Shown piece after piece: positions 39,541-47,717 of a stretch of DNA of 64,000 nt. The first letter of the stretch is position 1. Every line of letters begins with the position of its first letter. Source of the DNA: a virus. A program made the position numbers and the translations under genes. A model generated the notes under the pieces. That model was not told the origin of the DNA and did no database searches. It saw only the letters and a list, made by a program, of their open reading frames with translations. Location of the stretch: positions 1 to 64,000 of the IMG/VR virus record IMGVR_UViG_3300033141_002294, one strand, 5' to 3'.

Positions 39541-39594
39541 TCATACCCGCGCGGGATGCTCCCCGCAGTTCCCGCAATACCAACGGCCACTCAT
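39541..39594 (-). CDS. 17-residue CxxC mini-protein
   Basis: ATG at 39594 lies seven bases after GAGGAGG and encodes MSGRWYCGNCGEHPARV before TGA. The start overlaps the upstream stop and the next gene starts right after it, so it is coupled on both sides. It could be a zinc-binding peptide or only a coupling device. Confidence 0.4.
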   Translation of the reverse strand: MSGRWYCGNCGEHPARV

Positions 39595-39869
39595 CCTCCA
39601 ACCTCCTCTCCCCACTGGAGGACCCGGCCATCCTCCAGCATATCTGCCGTGCCGTCCAGGTCGCCGAGGCAGAAGTCTTCGCCCTGCTCCTGCATGGACC
39701 ACAGCAGGCCCGGAGTCCGTCCCTTACCCGGCTCCCGGTGGAGGGCATAACACAGGTCCCCGTCGCCCGAGACCACGCAATGGGCGGGTATCGGATCGCA
39801 GATGTCGTCGGGGCCTGCCACCTCTTCGCACCCCGGGCCACCGGGCACAACCCACACGCGTTCAGGCAT
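39591..39869 (-). CDS. small protein of unknown function
   Basis: This 92-residue acidic protein begins [20 protein letters not shown] and contains AHCVVSGDGDLCYAL. The start overlaps the upstream stop with GAGGAGG nine bases before it. No motif found. Confidence 0.6.
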   Translation of the reverse strand: MPERVWVVPGGPGCEEVAGPDDICDPIPAHCVVSGDGDLCYALHREPGKGRTPGLLWSMQEQGEDFCLGDLDGTADMLEDGRVLQWGEEVGG

Positions 39870-40260
39870 CGCTCTTGGCCTCCTCCCTCTTAATCAGTAG
39901 CAACAACCGACACAGGGCGACGGCGAGGGTGGGGCCGGTGGCCTCCCTGCTTGTCCCGCGCAAGCCTGCGCGCCATCCAACGACCGCGCCTCCACGTATG
40001 GCCTGCGACATAAACACTGGCCACTTAGTAGCCCACTCCACCTCGGACAGGATGGCGTCGACGGACTGGTGATAGTACGGGACCTCTTTGGCCCCGTCAG
40101 CCTCCGAGTAGTAGTAGGCATCGCCCGCATACAGGTAGTCGCGCAGGGACATGATGTAGGCCGGTGCGGTCTCTGCGGTTACCCACTCCACCGCGTATCC
40201 CAGCGCCTCCTGCACCGCAACGTCCAGTTCCCGGCCCTCCAGGGTCTGGGGGTCAGTCAT
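39862..40260 (-). CDS. uncharacterised protein
   Basis: This 132-residue protein starts at the ATG at 40260 ([20 protein letters not shown]) with GGAGGAGG upstream. The [11 protein letters not shown] opening and a Tyr-rich middle resemble small phage proteins that carry a DUF2591-like shape, including [15 protein letters not shown] and a late [11 protein letters not shown] helix. The family is only suggested. Confidence 0.64.
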   Translation of the reverse strand: MTDPQTLEGRELDVAVQEALGYAVEWVTAETAPAYIMSLRDYLYAGDAYYYSEADGAKEVPYYHQSVDAILSEVEWATKWPVFMSQAIRGGAVVGWRAGLRGTSREATGPTLAVALCRLLLLIKREEAKSDA

Positions 40261-41077
40261 TGTCGGCAACCTCCTCCGCCTGCTGGCGCAAGCGCATGTA
40301 GTCGGCCTCCTCGCGGGGCTCAAACACCGCAAACCTGCCGTCCACTGGCCCGACGGGCCAGTACCCCATCTGCCACACTTCCATGAGGGGCTCCCAGGGA
40401 TTAGGGTGCGGAAGCCGGTCGGCCACGACGAGCCAGGCGGCACCCAGGGCGGCAGCCCGGGCGGCACCCCAGGCGGCAGCCCGGGCGGCCACGACGGGCC
40501 AGGCGACATCCCCGGCGACATCCCGGGCGGCATCCCAGGCGGCAGCCCGGGCGGCATCCCCGGCGGCATCCCAGGCGGCATCCCCGGCGACAGCCCGGGA
40601 TGAGACCCACTGTACAGGCACCGGCTGTGCGCCGTACGGCTCCAGCCGTCGCAGGTGCTCTGCGACCAGGGCCTCCACCCGCGCACGGTCGTGCGCCGGA
40701 GGCGCGAGCCAGGGATGCCCGGGCAGGGCCGCGATAAACTCCACCACCTGTTCCCCCTGCGGGCCGAACGCCTGGGCCAGCGGCAATTCCTCCTCGGCGC
40801 GGAGGCGGCGGACGCGCCATTTGTCGTCGCCCTCGATGATTATGTCCTCCAGGGCCGCCGACACCCGGAGCAACCGCAGCGGCCAGTGGTGGCCCCGGGA
40901 CGCCAGGCCCGCCTGCTCCATGCGGGCGATGTGGAGGCCCGCCTTGCACAGTCCGGCCTCAGCGGGCGCGGGATTGGGGCAGGCCGCCTCCCGGCCTACC
41001 TCGTACTGCACCGTGCCGCTCCGGCAGTCGGTGTAGTCGTCCCGGACGATTTTGTACCCGGTGATGCGGTCGGTCAT
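40253..41077 (-). CDS. DUF7666-like protein with Ala/Trp-rich repeats
   Basis: This 274-residue protein begins with a [22 protein letters not shown] block followed by [10 protein letters not shown], like DUF7666-type phage proteins (Gx..C..GxHxxR layout). Residues about 165-225 are imperfect AAxDAAxxAAxAA repeats with regular Trp, encoded by GC-rich DNA repeats. The C-terminus has [19 protein letters not shown]. Function unknown. Confidence 0.68.
   Translation of the reverse strand: MTDRITGYKIVRDDYTDCRSGTVQYEVGREAACPNPAPAEAGLCKAGLHIARMEQAGLASRGHHWPLRLLRVSAALEDIIIEGDDKWRVRRLRAEEELPLAQAFGPQGEQVVEFIAALPGHPWLAPPAHDRARVEALVAEHLRRLEPYGAQPVPVQWVSSRAVAGDAAWDAAGDAARAAAWDAARDVAGDVAWPVVAARAAAWGAARAAALGAAWLVVADRLPHPNPWEPLMEVWQMGYWPVGPVDGRFAVFEPREEADYMRLRQQAEEVADND
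40437..40610. repeat. GC-rich coding tandem repeat
   Basis: Short units built on GGCGGCATCCC and GGCGGCAGCCCGG recur about every 15-18 bases and encode the Ala/Trp/Asp repeats of the DUF7666-like protein on the minus strand. The region gives open frames in several phases, so the surrounding antisense reading frames are artefacts. Confidence 0.7.
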
Positions 41078-41295
41078 CACTCCCCACCCCCATGCCGCCG
41101 CAGGAACTCAAGCATCTCATAGCCCCGCTCTGACGGGATGCAGCCCCTGCCCTCGCACCGCCAACACTGTGCTGCCACCGGCTCTGGGTTGCCGTCGCAG
41201 TCCGTGCCGGTCTCTGTTATGGTGCCTGTGCCTTCGCAGACGGGGCATGGAGCCTCCAGGCCGAGTTCCTGTTCGTATTCCATGGTGCTGCCCAT
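41077..41295 (-). CDS. small DnaJ-type zinc-finger protein
   Basis: This 72-residue protein has CPVCEGTGTI and CWRCEGRGCI, two CxxCxGxG motifs as in DnaJ zinc fingers. A C-terminal helix follows. The ATG at 41295 directly follows the overlapping upstream stop. Confidence 0.66.
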   Translation of the reverse strand: MGSTMEYEQELGLEAPCPVCEGTGTITETGTDCDGNPEPVAAQCWRCEGRGCIPSERGYEMLEFLRRHGGGE

Positions 41296-41666
41296 CACTG
41301 TCCGCCCCCAAGCCCCGCCACTGAGGCCAAAATGTCCTTGACGGCGTAGTACTCGGGATTGACCAGCCGAGGCACGCCCCCGGCTGCGATTAGCAGCAGG
41401 CAGACAACGACGAGTGCGAGGAACAACCAGACGCCGAAGGTCTGATTTTCGATGTCCTCAAAGGCAGGCTTGGTGATACCCACCAGCACCGCAATGACGA
41501 CCAGAGCGGCAACGCCTGCCAGTGCTGTTTGCAGTAGGCCGACGATCCAATGGTGCCGGACCATGACCCCAAACAGATGGGTTGCCGTCGTGCCGAACTG
41601 AGCCGCCAGCACGTCCAGGACCTGACGCACCTGTTCGGCGAAATCGGAACTCAGATGTATGTCCAT
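41295..41666 (-). CDS. small membrane protein
   Basis: This 123-residue protein has an amphipathic N-terminal part (EQVRQVLDVLAAQFG), then membrane segments at about 40-65 and 77-98, and a short tail NPEYYAVKDILASV. The ATG at 41666 overlaps the upstream stop. No known family. Confidence 0.66.
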   Translation of the reverse strand: MDIHLSSDFAEQVRQVLDVLAAQFGTTATHLFGVMVRHHWIVGLLQTALAGVAALVVIAVLVGITKPAFEDIENQTFGVWLFLALVVVCLLLIAAGGVPRLVNPEYYAVKDILASVAGLGGGQ

Positions 41667-41854
41667 CACTCATCCTCCTCCGCATCCAACGGCCTCTCGT
41701 GCCACTGGTAGCCACATCGAATACAGGTTCGCAACAGCGATTCGGGAAACAGGGGCTTGCCATGCGGCCACAGTGCGACACTTGAGTGTCGCGTTCGTGC
41801 CACGCCCCCGCATTTCGGACAGGGACGGTTCTCGTCAAAGCGTTGCATACTCAT
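41666..41854 (-). CDS. small zinc-ribbon protein
   Basis: This 62-residue protein has CPKCGG at 12-17 and CIRCGY at 44-49, a plain zinc ribbon. It ends with an acidic tail. SD GGGAGAG. Confidence 0.64.
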   Translation of the reverse strand: MSMQRFDENRPCPKCGGVARTRHSSVALWPHGKPLFPESLLRTCIRCGYQWHERPLDAEEDE

Positions 41855-41863
41855 CTCTCTCCC

Positions 41864-42151
41864 TTATTCAATCCGCTGATACAGCAGACTGGCCAGCATC
41901 CCGAGGCGAACAACCTGGCGGGCCTGCAGCTTGTAGTTGTGGTCGCTGTCAAGCTCTTTGCGCAGAACTTGACTGGTCGCCTCAACCTCATCAAGCAGGT
42001 CGCAGGCCGTCTTTTCGCTCCGGCCCGGCCCTCCCGTGTTGACCCTGCGCAGCACCTTGCGGTGGAGTTCTTCCGCTTTTTGCTTCAGGTGGTCGGGACA
42101 AATGGCGCACTCGCCCCCAAACGGGCAGGTGTCGTAGCAGTCAATCCCCAT
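41864..42151 (-). CDS. Cys-cluster helical protein
   Basis: This 95-residue protein starts MGIDCYDTCPFGGECAICPD, a four-Cys cluster, then long helices (LKQKAEELHRKVLRRV). The ATG at 42151 follows GGAGGGAG; the upstream extension to 42346 crosses another gene. Function unknown. Confidence 0.62.
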   Translation of the reverse strand: MGIDCYDTCPFGGECAICPDHLKQKAEELHRKVLRRVNTGGPGRSEKTACDLLDEVEATSQVLRKELDSDHNYKLQARQVVRLGMLASLLYQRIE

Positions 42152-42287
42152 TGGCCTCTCCCTCCCTCGGCTGGTGTTCCTCACACCCGGCATTGTAGCT
42201 GTCCAGCACCCAGTAATTATCCCAGTAGCATAACGGATAACCGCCCCAAACGCCGTAGTACTCACAGGTCTCGCAGGTGCGGTCCAT
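42141..42287 (-). CDS. 48-residue Cys/Trp-rich protein
   Basis: ATG at 42287 follows GAGGAGG. The product begins MDRTCETCEYYGVWGG and has C5, C8, C20 and C35, a probable zinc site, plus many Tyr and Trp. It overlaps the next gene's start by 11 bp. Confidence 0.6.
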   Translation of the reverse strand: MDRTCETCEYYGVWGGYPLCYWDNYWVLDSYNAGCEEHQPREGEANGD

Positions 42288-42308
42288 TCCGCGAACCTCC
42301 TCTCATTA

Positions 42309-42359
42309 AGCGTGGCGGCGGGCCAGGGGCTGTCGGGGTGATGCACCCGCCGCCACGCT
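42309..42359. terminator. 14-bp perfect hairpin between small genes
   Basis: AGCGTGGCGGCGGG at 42309-42322 pairs with CCCGCCGCCACGCT at 42346-42359 across a 23-base loop. It has no T-run. The loop GATGCACCC sequence is shared with the hairpin at 34007, so both may be related control elements. Confidence 0.5.
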
Positions 42360-42370
42360 GCGTCAGGAAC

Positions 42371-42550
42371 CTACGCTGCCCGAATGTGCGCCATCACACA
42401 CTCGGCGCAGTTACGACTGCACTCGTCGCTGCATGCGCCCATGTCGATTTCCGCACAGGGAGGTTCATGCGCCTCATAGAGCATAATTTCCATGAGGCGG
42501 GCCAGCCGTTCATAGCTGACCTCGATTGTCCCTCTATCCTGCTGCTGCAT
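42371..42550 (-). CDS. 59-residue Cys-containing protein
   Basis: ATG at 42550 follows GAGGAGG. The product starts MQQQDRGTIEVSYERLARLM and its C-terminal half holds CAEIDMGACSDECSRNCAEC, a Cys cluster suggesting zinc or iron-sulfur binding. It ends VMAHIRAA. It overlaps the HNH gene end by 17 bp. Confidence 0.6.
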   Translation of the reverse strand: MQQQDRGTIEVSYERLARLMEIMLYEAHEPPCAEIDMGACSDECSRNCAECVMAHIRAA

Positions 42551-42956
42551 TGTTGTTGTCCTCCTCTCCGAAATCTCCGAACATATCCCTGCCCCAAGGG
42601 GCGGGTTGTACCGACTGCCAGTCGTCCGAGGTATCCAGCCGGGCGACCATCGCTAGATAGCGGCGGCTGTCATGAGCCCTGGCATGACAGCGGTTGCCGC
42701 AGAAATTGCCGCACATGGCAATCAGGTTAGCGGCCGTATCCTTACCGCCCTCGGACCGTAACCTGATGTGATGGGCATCGAGACTGGTGATGGTGCCGTA
42801 GGCCCCGCACCAGCGGCAGCGGTAGCCGTCCCTTGCCAGTACCTGCATTCTGATTGCTTTCGGGACGCCGTTATGTTTGCGCCGGAGCCCCGTGCGTGAT
42901 TGCAGGTGGGTGTAGCTCTTCAGTGATGTCCGTCTCCGTAGACTCGACCACGCCAC
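42534..42956 (-). CDS. HNH endonuclease
   Basis: This 140-residue protein has the HNH layout: RDGYRCRWCG, DAHHIRLRSEGGKDTAANLIAMCG and CHARAH, with paired CxxC zinc ligands around the H-N-H core. The GTG start follows GGAGGTGG. It could be a recombination or packaging-associated nickase or a free-standing homing-type enzyme. Confidence 0.88.
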   Translation of the reverse strand: MAWSSLRRRTSLKSYTHLQSRTGLRRKHNGVPKAIRMQVLARDGYRCRWCGAYGTITSLDAHHIRLRSEGGKDTAANLIAMCGNFCGNRCHARAHDSRRYLAMVARLDTSDDWQSVQPAPWGRDMFGDFGEEDNNNAAAG

Positions 42957-45185
42957 CTAGACCACCTCCACGCGGGAGCCTTCGCTCGTTTTGCTCACTA
43001 TCAACTGACGCGGGAACTGGTCCTGCAACTCGCTCAGGTGTGTAATGCAGAGGACCAGCCCGAAGTCGGAAGCGATGGAAAACAGTGCCTCCATCAGTCG
43101 CTGCCTGCCTACCGGATCGAGTGCGCCGAACCCCTCGTCGATGACCAGGAGACGCAGTTCGGCGCCGGCGCGGTGGGTCAGGAACTTGCTGAGAGCAACA
43201 CGGAGGGCAAGATCACACATGAGGCGTTCGGCACCGGAGTAGGTCTGGTAGGGTCTCTCGTGCCCCTCGTCGGCAATGTAGATGCGCAAAGCCTCGGAGA
43301 CCGTACCCGATTTGGTCTCTACCTGCGTCTCCAACCGGAGTGACAGACGCCCGGCAGTCATACGGTCGAGGAGTTCGTTCGCCAGGGCCTCCACCTGTGG
43401 AACGGCGCACTCTATGATGAGCGCAGGCACCCCGCCGCGCTGGCCGAACGCCTCCACCAGCAGGCGGTAGGTCTGTAGCTGGTCCTCCAACCCGGCGATG
43501 GTCAGCCGTAGGATCTTGGCCTGCGCCTCCGCCTCAGCGCACTCTTCCAGTTGGCGGGACAGACGCCCGATGTCCTCTGCCTTCTGCTGTGCCTGGGTTA
43601 CCCACAACCGCAGCGCTATCCGTGCCCGTTCAAACTTCTCGGCGATTGGAGACATCGCGGCCAACTTCACTCTTGCGTCGTCGATCCGGGTCCGGATGTC
43701 GGTGGCCTGTTGAGATACGGCGCGATGTCTATCGGCCAGCTTCTCGCGCTCACCCACCAACCGCGAATGTTCGCTCCGTGCTACCTCCAGGCGTGGGGCA
43801 AGGAATGCGAGTTCTTTCACGCTAGCTAGCTTGTCCCTGACGGCCTTGTGGACCGCCGGACCGTAGCTAGCTCGGTCGCGCTCCTCTTGGAGGCCCTTGA
43901 GCCGCCCATATGCCTCTGTGTCCAGTTCCGCCGCCCCACTCGCCGCAAGCGCTGCCTGTTCTTGCTGCAACCGCTCTAGCTCCGGCTCATCGCCCAGCAG
44001 TTGGCTCTCTGCGCTGTGGGCCTGCGCCAGCAGCGGGCACTTCTCGCGGTGGATGGGTTCGCAGGGCACCTCAGACAGTACCGCAAGCACCCTCTTCTCG
44101 TGGTCGATCCGGCTTTCCAGACCAGCTATGGCGGCGGCCAATCGCTGCTCCTCCCGTGCCCTGGTCTCTCGCGCAAGCTGCTCACGAACGGCAATCTGCC
44201 GAGTCAGGCGGGCAATCTCCCAGTCTATCTCCGACAGCCGCGCGGCCTCGACGTCCATCTCCTCAAGCTCCTGGATCAGCCGCTCCGACTCGGAGACGGC
44301 GCGTTCGATGTCCTGCTGGCGATTGAGCAGGTCCGTGTATCTGTCGAGGTCAGCGCGAACGCGCTTCCCCTCTGCGGCAATCTGCTCAAGCTCATCGTTC
44401 TTCGCCTTCAGGTCGGTGCGCAGTTGGGTCAGCGCCTGTTCCAGATCGGGCTTCGCCCTGAGCTTGGCATCGAGGGCGTTGATCCGTCCCTGGAGGTTAT
44501 CGATTTCCTCATCCGCCTCGTCCTTGGCCTGCCGTACCTCCGCCAGCCTGACTCGCAGTTCGTCGGCACGCCCAGCCATAACCAGCAGCGGCTCCAGTTT
44601 GTTCTCCGCGACGTCCCTTTCTTTGGCCAACCGCCCGGCCTCAGACTTCGCCTCAGCCTGCAGCCGCCCATAGATGTCGAGCCCCAGGATACGGCCGAAC
44701 ACCGCTTTCCGTTCGGCGTTGGTCATGTCGGCGGTCAGGTTGTCGCTCTTGCCCTGGAGCACCAGGGCTGAGGCGGTAAATGTGCGGTAGTCCATGCGGA
44801 GGATGCGCTCTATCTCCGCCTGCGTCTCGCGGATGGCTTTGCCGCCGAGTGGCACCCAGCCCTGTGGGCCGGAAACGTAGAATTCAAGCTGAGTTTTACC
44901 TGCCCCCTTGAGGGAGCGGGTCCGCACGACGCGGTAGGTATCTCTCCCGAGGACGAACTCCACATCCGCCCGGCACTCCTCCGCTCCTTGACGAACGTAG
45001 TTGTCGAGTTCCTTCTGCCCGCCCTTGGAGCCCTCACCGAACAGGGCGTAGGTGAGGATGTCCAGTAGAGTGCTCTTGCCGGAACCGTTCGGCCCCACCA
45101 AAGCCACCATTTGCAGGTCGCGCAGATCGACATCGCCGATCTGATAGCTGCCGAAATCGCGCACCGACAGTTTAGTCGGCTGCAT
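42957..45185 (-). CDS. SbcC/Rad50-like (gp46-type) ATPase
   Basis: This 742-residue SMC-like ATPase has Walker A GPNGSGKST at 31-39, long coiled coils from about 180 to 570, and a C-terminal signature YSGAERLMCDLALRVALS followed by Walker B LLVIDEGFGALDP. The hook region has CEPIHREKCPLL, a variant CxxxxxxC rather than CxxC zinc hook. It pairs with the SbcD-like nuclease upstream for end resection in phage recombination. Confidence 0.92.
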   Translation of the reverse strand: MQPTKLSVRDFGSYQIGDVDLRDLQMVALVGPNGSGKSTLLDILTYALFGEGSKGGQKELDNYVRQGAEECRADVEFVLGRDTYRVVRTRSLKGAGKTQLEFYVSGPQGWVPLGGKAIRETQAEIERILRMDYRTFTASALVLQGKSDNLTADMTNAERKAVFGRILGLDIYGRLQAEAKSEAGRLAKERDVAENKLEPLLVMAGRADELRVRLAEVRQAKDEADEEIDNLQGRINALDAKLRAKPDLEQALTQLRTDLKAKNDELEQIAAEGKRVRADLDRYTDLLNRQQDIERAVSESERLIQELEEMDVEAARLSEIDWEIARLTRQIAVREQLARETRAREEQRLAAAIAGLESRIDHEKRVLAVLSEVPCEPIHREKCPLLAQAHSAESQLLGDEPELERLQQEQAALAASGAAELDTEAYGRLKGLQEERDRASYGPAVHKAVRDKLASVKELAFLAPRLEVARSEHSRLVGEREKLADRHRAVSQQATDIRTRIDDARVKLAAMSPIAEKFERARIALRLWVTQAQQKAEDIGRLSRQLEECAEAEAQAKILRLTIAGLEDQLQTYRLLVEAFGQRGGVPALIIECAVPQVEALANELLDRMTAGRLSLRLETQVETKSGTVSEALRIYIADEGHERPYQTYSGAERLMCDLALRVALSKFLTHRAGAELRLLVIDEGFGALDPVGRQRLMEALFSIASDFGLVLCITHLSELQDQFPRQLIVSKTSEGSRVEVV

Positions 45186-46290
45186 CGATACCCACCCCCT
45201 CCAGCAATGTGTGGGCCGCTGCTGTCACGGCTTTCCGCCGCGCATCCGGTAGGTCGCGCAGGCTGAGCCACTGCTCCAGGGCCTCCATCGGCCCGGTGGA
45301 CTCAGTGACCTCCGCCCGCGCCCGAACCTCGCGCACAATCTCGGGCTGAATGGTGGCGACATGGTCTGCGCCGAACTGTTGCAATGCCGCCACAATCTCG
45401 GCCTCGTCGATGGGCTGCTCCGGGTTCAGCTTGTATCGGACCCGGACAATGGCGTCGCGGACCAACGGCATATCCGCAGGTCCATTCCAGTCGATCGTGA
45501 CCAGCCGCTTAGCGGGCAGGTCGCACCACTCCACCGTCTTGGCGTCCAAGTCGACGATGTAGCATCCCCGCTCGTCGTGCTCCTCGCTCCAGTCGATGCG
45601 CTGCATGGCACCGCTGTAGAGGACGGGGGGCCAGTCGCTGAGCTTCTGGGGCTTGTGGATGTGCCCGAACAGCACCGCATCCCAGCCCATGGCGACGAGT
45701 TCGCCGACGGGAAGGGTCGGCTCGGATCCCATGCCGAGGACCTGTCCGCTGGAGCATTGAGCGCCGGAGATGGTCCAGTGGCCGATGAGGATAGACGGTA
45801 TGTCCGGCTTGCGCTGTGCCGCCAGACCACGGGCGATGGCCAACAGGGCCGACGGGACATCAGGCACCTCATCAGAGATGAGGGTCTGAGGCTTCACCGC
45901 CGGAAGGACGGCGACCTGACACTCGGCAATCGTCGTCAGGCCCGGCCGGGAGTGACCCCATTCAGGGTTAATCTCGGCGAGAACCGCTGTGGGTCCTGGT
46001 CTGCCCGGCCCGGCGAGGTCGTGGTTTCCCGCACATCCCACGCACGGGATGCCCTCCGCCTCGAAACGCTTGAGAAGACGCACGACCGACTGCAATTGCA
46101 GGGAGCCCGGACGTGCGTCGATGAAGAAATCACCGGGGAACATGGCGAGGTCAACGCGGTGTTCCCGCGCCTTTTGGAGGAGAGCGGATGCAAGAGTCTC
46201 CCATTCCTCGTATCGGCTCGACACACCCTCGCGCACCCGCTCATAGGTGCTGTAGTAACAATGCAGGTCGGGAGCCAGGAGGATGCGCAT
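45172..46290 (-). CDS. SbcD/Mre11-like (gp47-type) nuclease
   Basis: This 372-residue metallophosphatase has the motif series APDLHC, FPGDFF, GCAGNHD, IGHW and FGHIHKPQ expected for Mre11-type nucleases. The first aspartate box is PDLHC instead of the usual DxH. The C-terminal domain has many acidic helices. Its ATG lies in the stop of the annealing-protein gene. It acts with the SbcC-like ATPase. Confidence 0.92.
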   Translation of the reverse strand: MRILLAPDLHCYYSTYERVREGVSSRYEEWETLASALLQKAREHRVDLAMFPGDFFIDARPGSLQLQSVVRLLKRFEAEGIPCVGCAGNHDLAGPGRPGPTAVLAEINPEWGHSRPGLTTIAECQVAVLPAVKPQTLISDEVPDVPSALLAIARGLAAQRKPDIPSILIGHWTISGAQCSSGQVLGMGSEPTLPVGELVAMGWDAVLFGHIHKPQKLSDWPPVLYSGAMQRIDWSEEHDERGCYIVDLDAKTVEWCDLPAKRLVTIDWNGPADMPLVRDAIVRVRYKLNPEQPIDEAEIVAALQQFGADHVATIQPEIVREVRARAEVTESTGPMEALEQWLSLRDLPDARRKAVTAAAHTLLEGVGIDAAD

Positions 46291-47153
46291 CACTGCTCAC
46301 CCCCCGACTCCAGCTCGGCCTCGGCTTTCTTCGCGCATTCGAGACACAGACAGCGCCCGTACTTATTATGTGTGCGGTCGCAGACCTGCTCTAGGGTGTA
46401 GGCACCGACAGGCTTAATCTCAGCGCCGCAGTCGAAGCACTCAGGCGGGCCGGTGAAATCGGGGTCGCCACTGTCGGTTACCGGCGATCGTTCCTCCTGC
46501 CCGACCGCCGACTCGACATCGATGACCTGCACCTCCTGTTCAGGCGGGGAGTACAGGCGGTTGACTGCGCCAAGAGCAGCCGCAATTACCATCTGTTTGA
46601 CCTGCGGGTCGGTCAGGTCTGGCGCAAACGAAATGCGCCGGATACGGAACGGTCGCCGGAGTTCTTGCGGCGTGTACGCCGCCTTCATGCCCAACAGCGA
46701 GCGGATGACACGGTTCTGAGCGCACGACTCGGCGATTGTGTCCATGTGCGCCCGCCTCTGGCGGACCGCGCGCTCAATGCTTTTTTCGGTGTGCTTGGGC
46801 TTGCCATCCTTGTCGACCTGCGCCTTCAGTCGCTCGGCGTAGGCATTTAGATCAACGGTGTAGCTGGCGCTGAACCCGCGCCACTGACCGTCGCCACCCT
46901 GAATGTAACCGACCGCCGAGGCGGTTACCCTGTCGTTGTTCGGCCGCTCAAACCGAGTCGGCGAGAATTGTATCCCCGCCGCCATCGCCAGCTTGGCATT
47001 GGCAACGCGGCTCAGGCAGAGTTTCCCGCCCTCGGTCTTGTATACCTCGTCTGCATTGTTCGGATTAATGCGTACTTCCGTCGCCGTCTCCTGATGCAGT
47101 GCGCTGATGTTCTGAACCAGCGCCGTAGGCATCAGGTCTATGCACTCAGTCAT
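46290..47153 (-). CDS. putative phage single-strand annealing/recombination protein
   Basis: This 287-residue protein starts MTECIDLMPTALVQNISALH. The blocks GYIQGGDGQWRGFSASYTVDL, then RRAHMDTIAESCAQNRVIRSLLGMKAAY and ELRRPFRIRRISFAPD are shared with phage recombination proteins encoded beside SbcCD-like genes. A C-terminal CxxC..CxxC finger (CFDCG, CLCLEC) ends it. The recombinase class cannot be set by eye. The ATG follows AAGGGAGTGAGATTC. Confidence 0.65.
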   Translation of the reverse strand: MTECIDLMPTALVQNISALHQETATEVRINPNNADEVYKTEGGKLCLSRVANAKLAMAAGIQFSPTRFERPNNDRVTASAVGYIQGGDGQWRGFSASYTVDLNAYAERLKAQVDKDGKPKHTEKSIERAVRQRRAHMDTIAESCAQNRVIRSLLGMKAAYTPQELRRPFRIRRISFAPDLTDPQVKQMVIAAALGAVNRLYSPPEQEVQVIDVESAVGQEERSPVTDSGDPDFTGPPECFDCGAEIKPVGAYTLEQVCDRTHNKYGRCLCLECAKKAEAELESGGEQ

Positions 47154-47166
47154 GAATCTCACTCCC

Positions 47167-47196
47167 TTGACGTGTGCCGTCTCGATGGAGTATAAT
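47167..47196 (+). promoter_or_regulatory. sigma-A/70-type promoter on the plus strand
   Basis: TTGACG at 47167-47172 and TATAAT at 47191-47196 are separated by 18 bases. It faces the minus-strand genes, so a transcript would run into the 47226 hairpin and antisense to 47282..47515. Confidence 0.5.
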
Positions 47197-47219
47197 GAGA
47201 CGACAACAACATATTTCAA
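47189..47219 (-). promoter_or_regulatory. promoter of the recombination operon
   Basis: On the minus strand TTGAAA (47214-47219) and TATACT (47189-47194) are 19 bases apart, just upstream of the annealing-protein gene. It overlaps the plus-strand promoter. Confidence 0.45.
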
Positions 47220-47225
47220 GCCCCC

Positions 47226-47262
47226 GGCCCCCGGCGACGCCTGTTATTGGCTACCGGGGGCC
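47226..47262. terminator. 9-bp GC-rich hairpin
   Basis: GGCCCCCGG at 47226-47234 pairs with CCGGGGGCC at 47254-47262. It separates the regulator genes from the recombination operon promoter. There is no T-run on the minus strand; on the plus side it is followed by CCCTTTGCGAAGGG, a second small stem. Confidence 0.45.
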
Positions 47263-47281
47263 GCCCCTTTGCGAAGGGTCC

Positions 47282-47515
47282 TCAGCCGCTCTTCTCACCC
47301 CCTACGCACAGGCGAACCTTGATGTGTCCATCCGGCTCGACTCGTGCCGGACCCGCGAGCGCTCCCCGATGTAACTGCCCCTCGGAATCCAGCAGATACG
47401 TACCCCGGTTGCTGGTGATTACCCCTGCCACCAGCACTTCATCACGCTCGGCCAGGGCCTCACGCAATGACTCTAGGCGGGACCGAAAGACGCTCTTGAG
47501 TCCGGCTATCCGCAC
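47282..47515 (-). CDS. small protein of unknown function
   Basis: This 77-residue protein starts MRIAGLKSVFRSRLESLREAL at a GTG with GGGAGGTGG upstream. It continues with strands VLVAGVITSNRGTYLLDSEG. It overlaps the upstream gene by 56 bp. No family recognised. Confidence 0.62.
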   Translation of the reverse strand: MRIAGLKSVFRSRLESLREALAERDEVLVAGVITSNRGTYLLDSEGQLHRGALAGPARVEPDGHIKVRLCVGGEKSG

Positions 47516-47705
47516 CCGTTTCCACCTCCCTGAGAGCGATAGTCGCTGTATGTGCCAGGGCGGCTAGCTGGTTCCTGGTTAGTTCGATTTCCAACTCTGT
47601 ATCAACATGACAGTAGGTGCATTCCTCAACGGCGAGAATGCACTTACCGCCCTGCCAATAGATCATTACCCGCGCCTGGGGCGTGACCGATAGTCTCGCT
47701 TTCAT
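47460..47705 (-). CDS. small protein of unknown function
   Basis: This 81-residue protein starts MKARLSVTPQARVMIYWQGG; the ATG at 47705 follows AGGAGGGG by six bases. It has CILAVEECTYCHVDTELEIEL and a LAALAHTATIALRE helix. It is encoded early in the operon after the HTH regulator. Confidence 0.62.
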   Translation of the reverse strand: MKARLSVTPQARVMIYWQGGKCILAVEECTYCHVDTELEIELTRNQLAALAHTATIALREVETGADSRTQERLSVPPRVIA

Positions 47706-47717
47706 CCCCATCCCCTC

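Noticed and set aside
40437-40610. Tandem repeats considered as an array for the Csf proteins
   Set aside because: Unit length of about 15-18 bp and in-frame Ala codons show coding low-complexity sequence, not repeat-spacer units.
42394-42597. Minus-strand 67-codon frame
   Set aside because: Another frame (42371..42550) in the same place has a good ribosome site and a Cys cluster, so this one is a shadow.
43897-44673. Plus-strand Ser-rich 258-codon frame
   Set aside because: It is antisense to the SbcC-like coiled coil; the Ser-rich content reflects the reverse of the coiled-coil codons.
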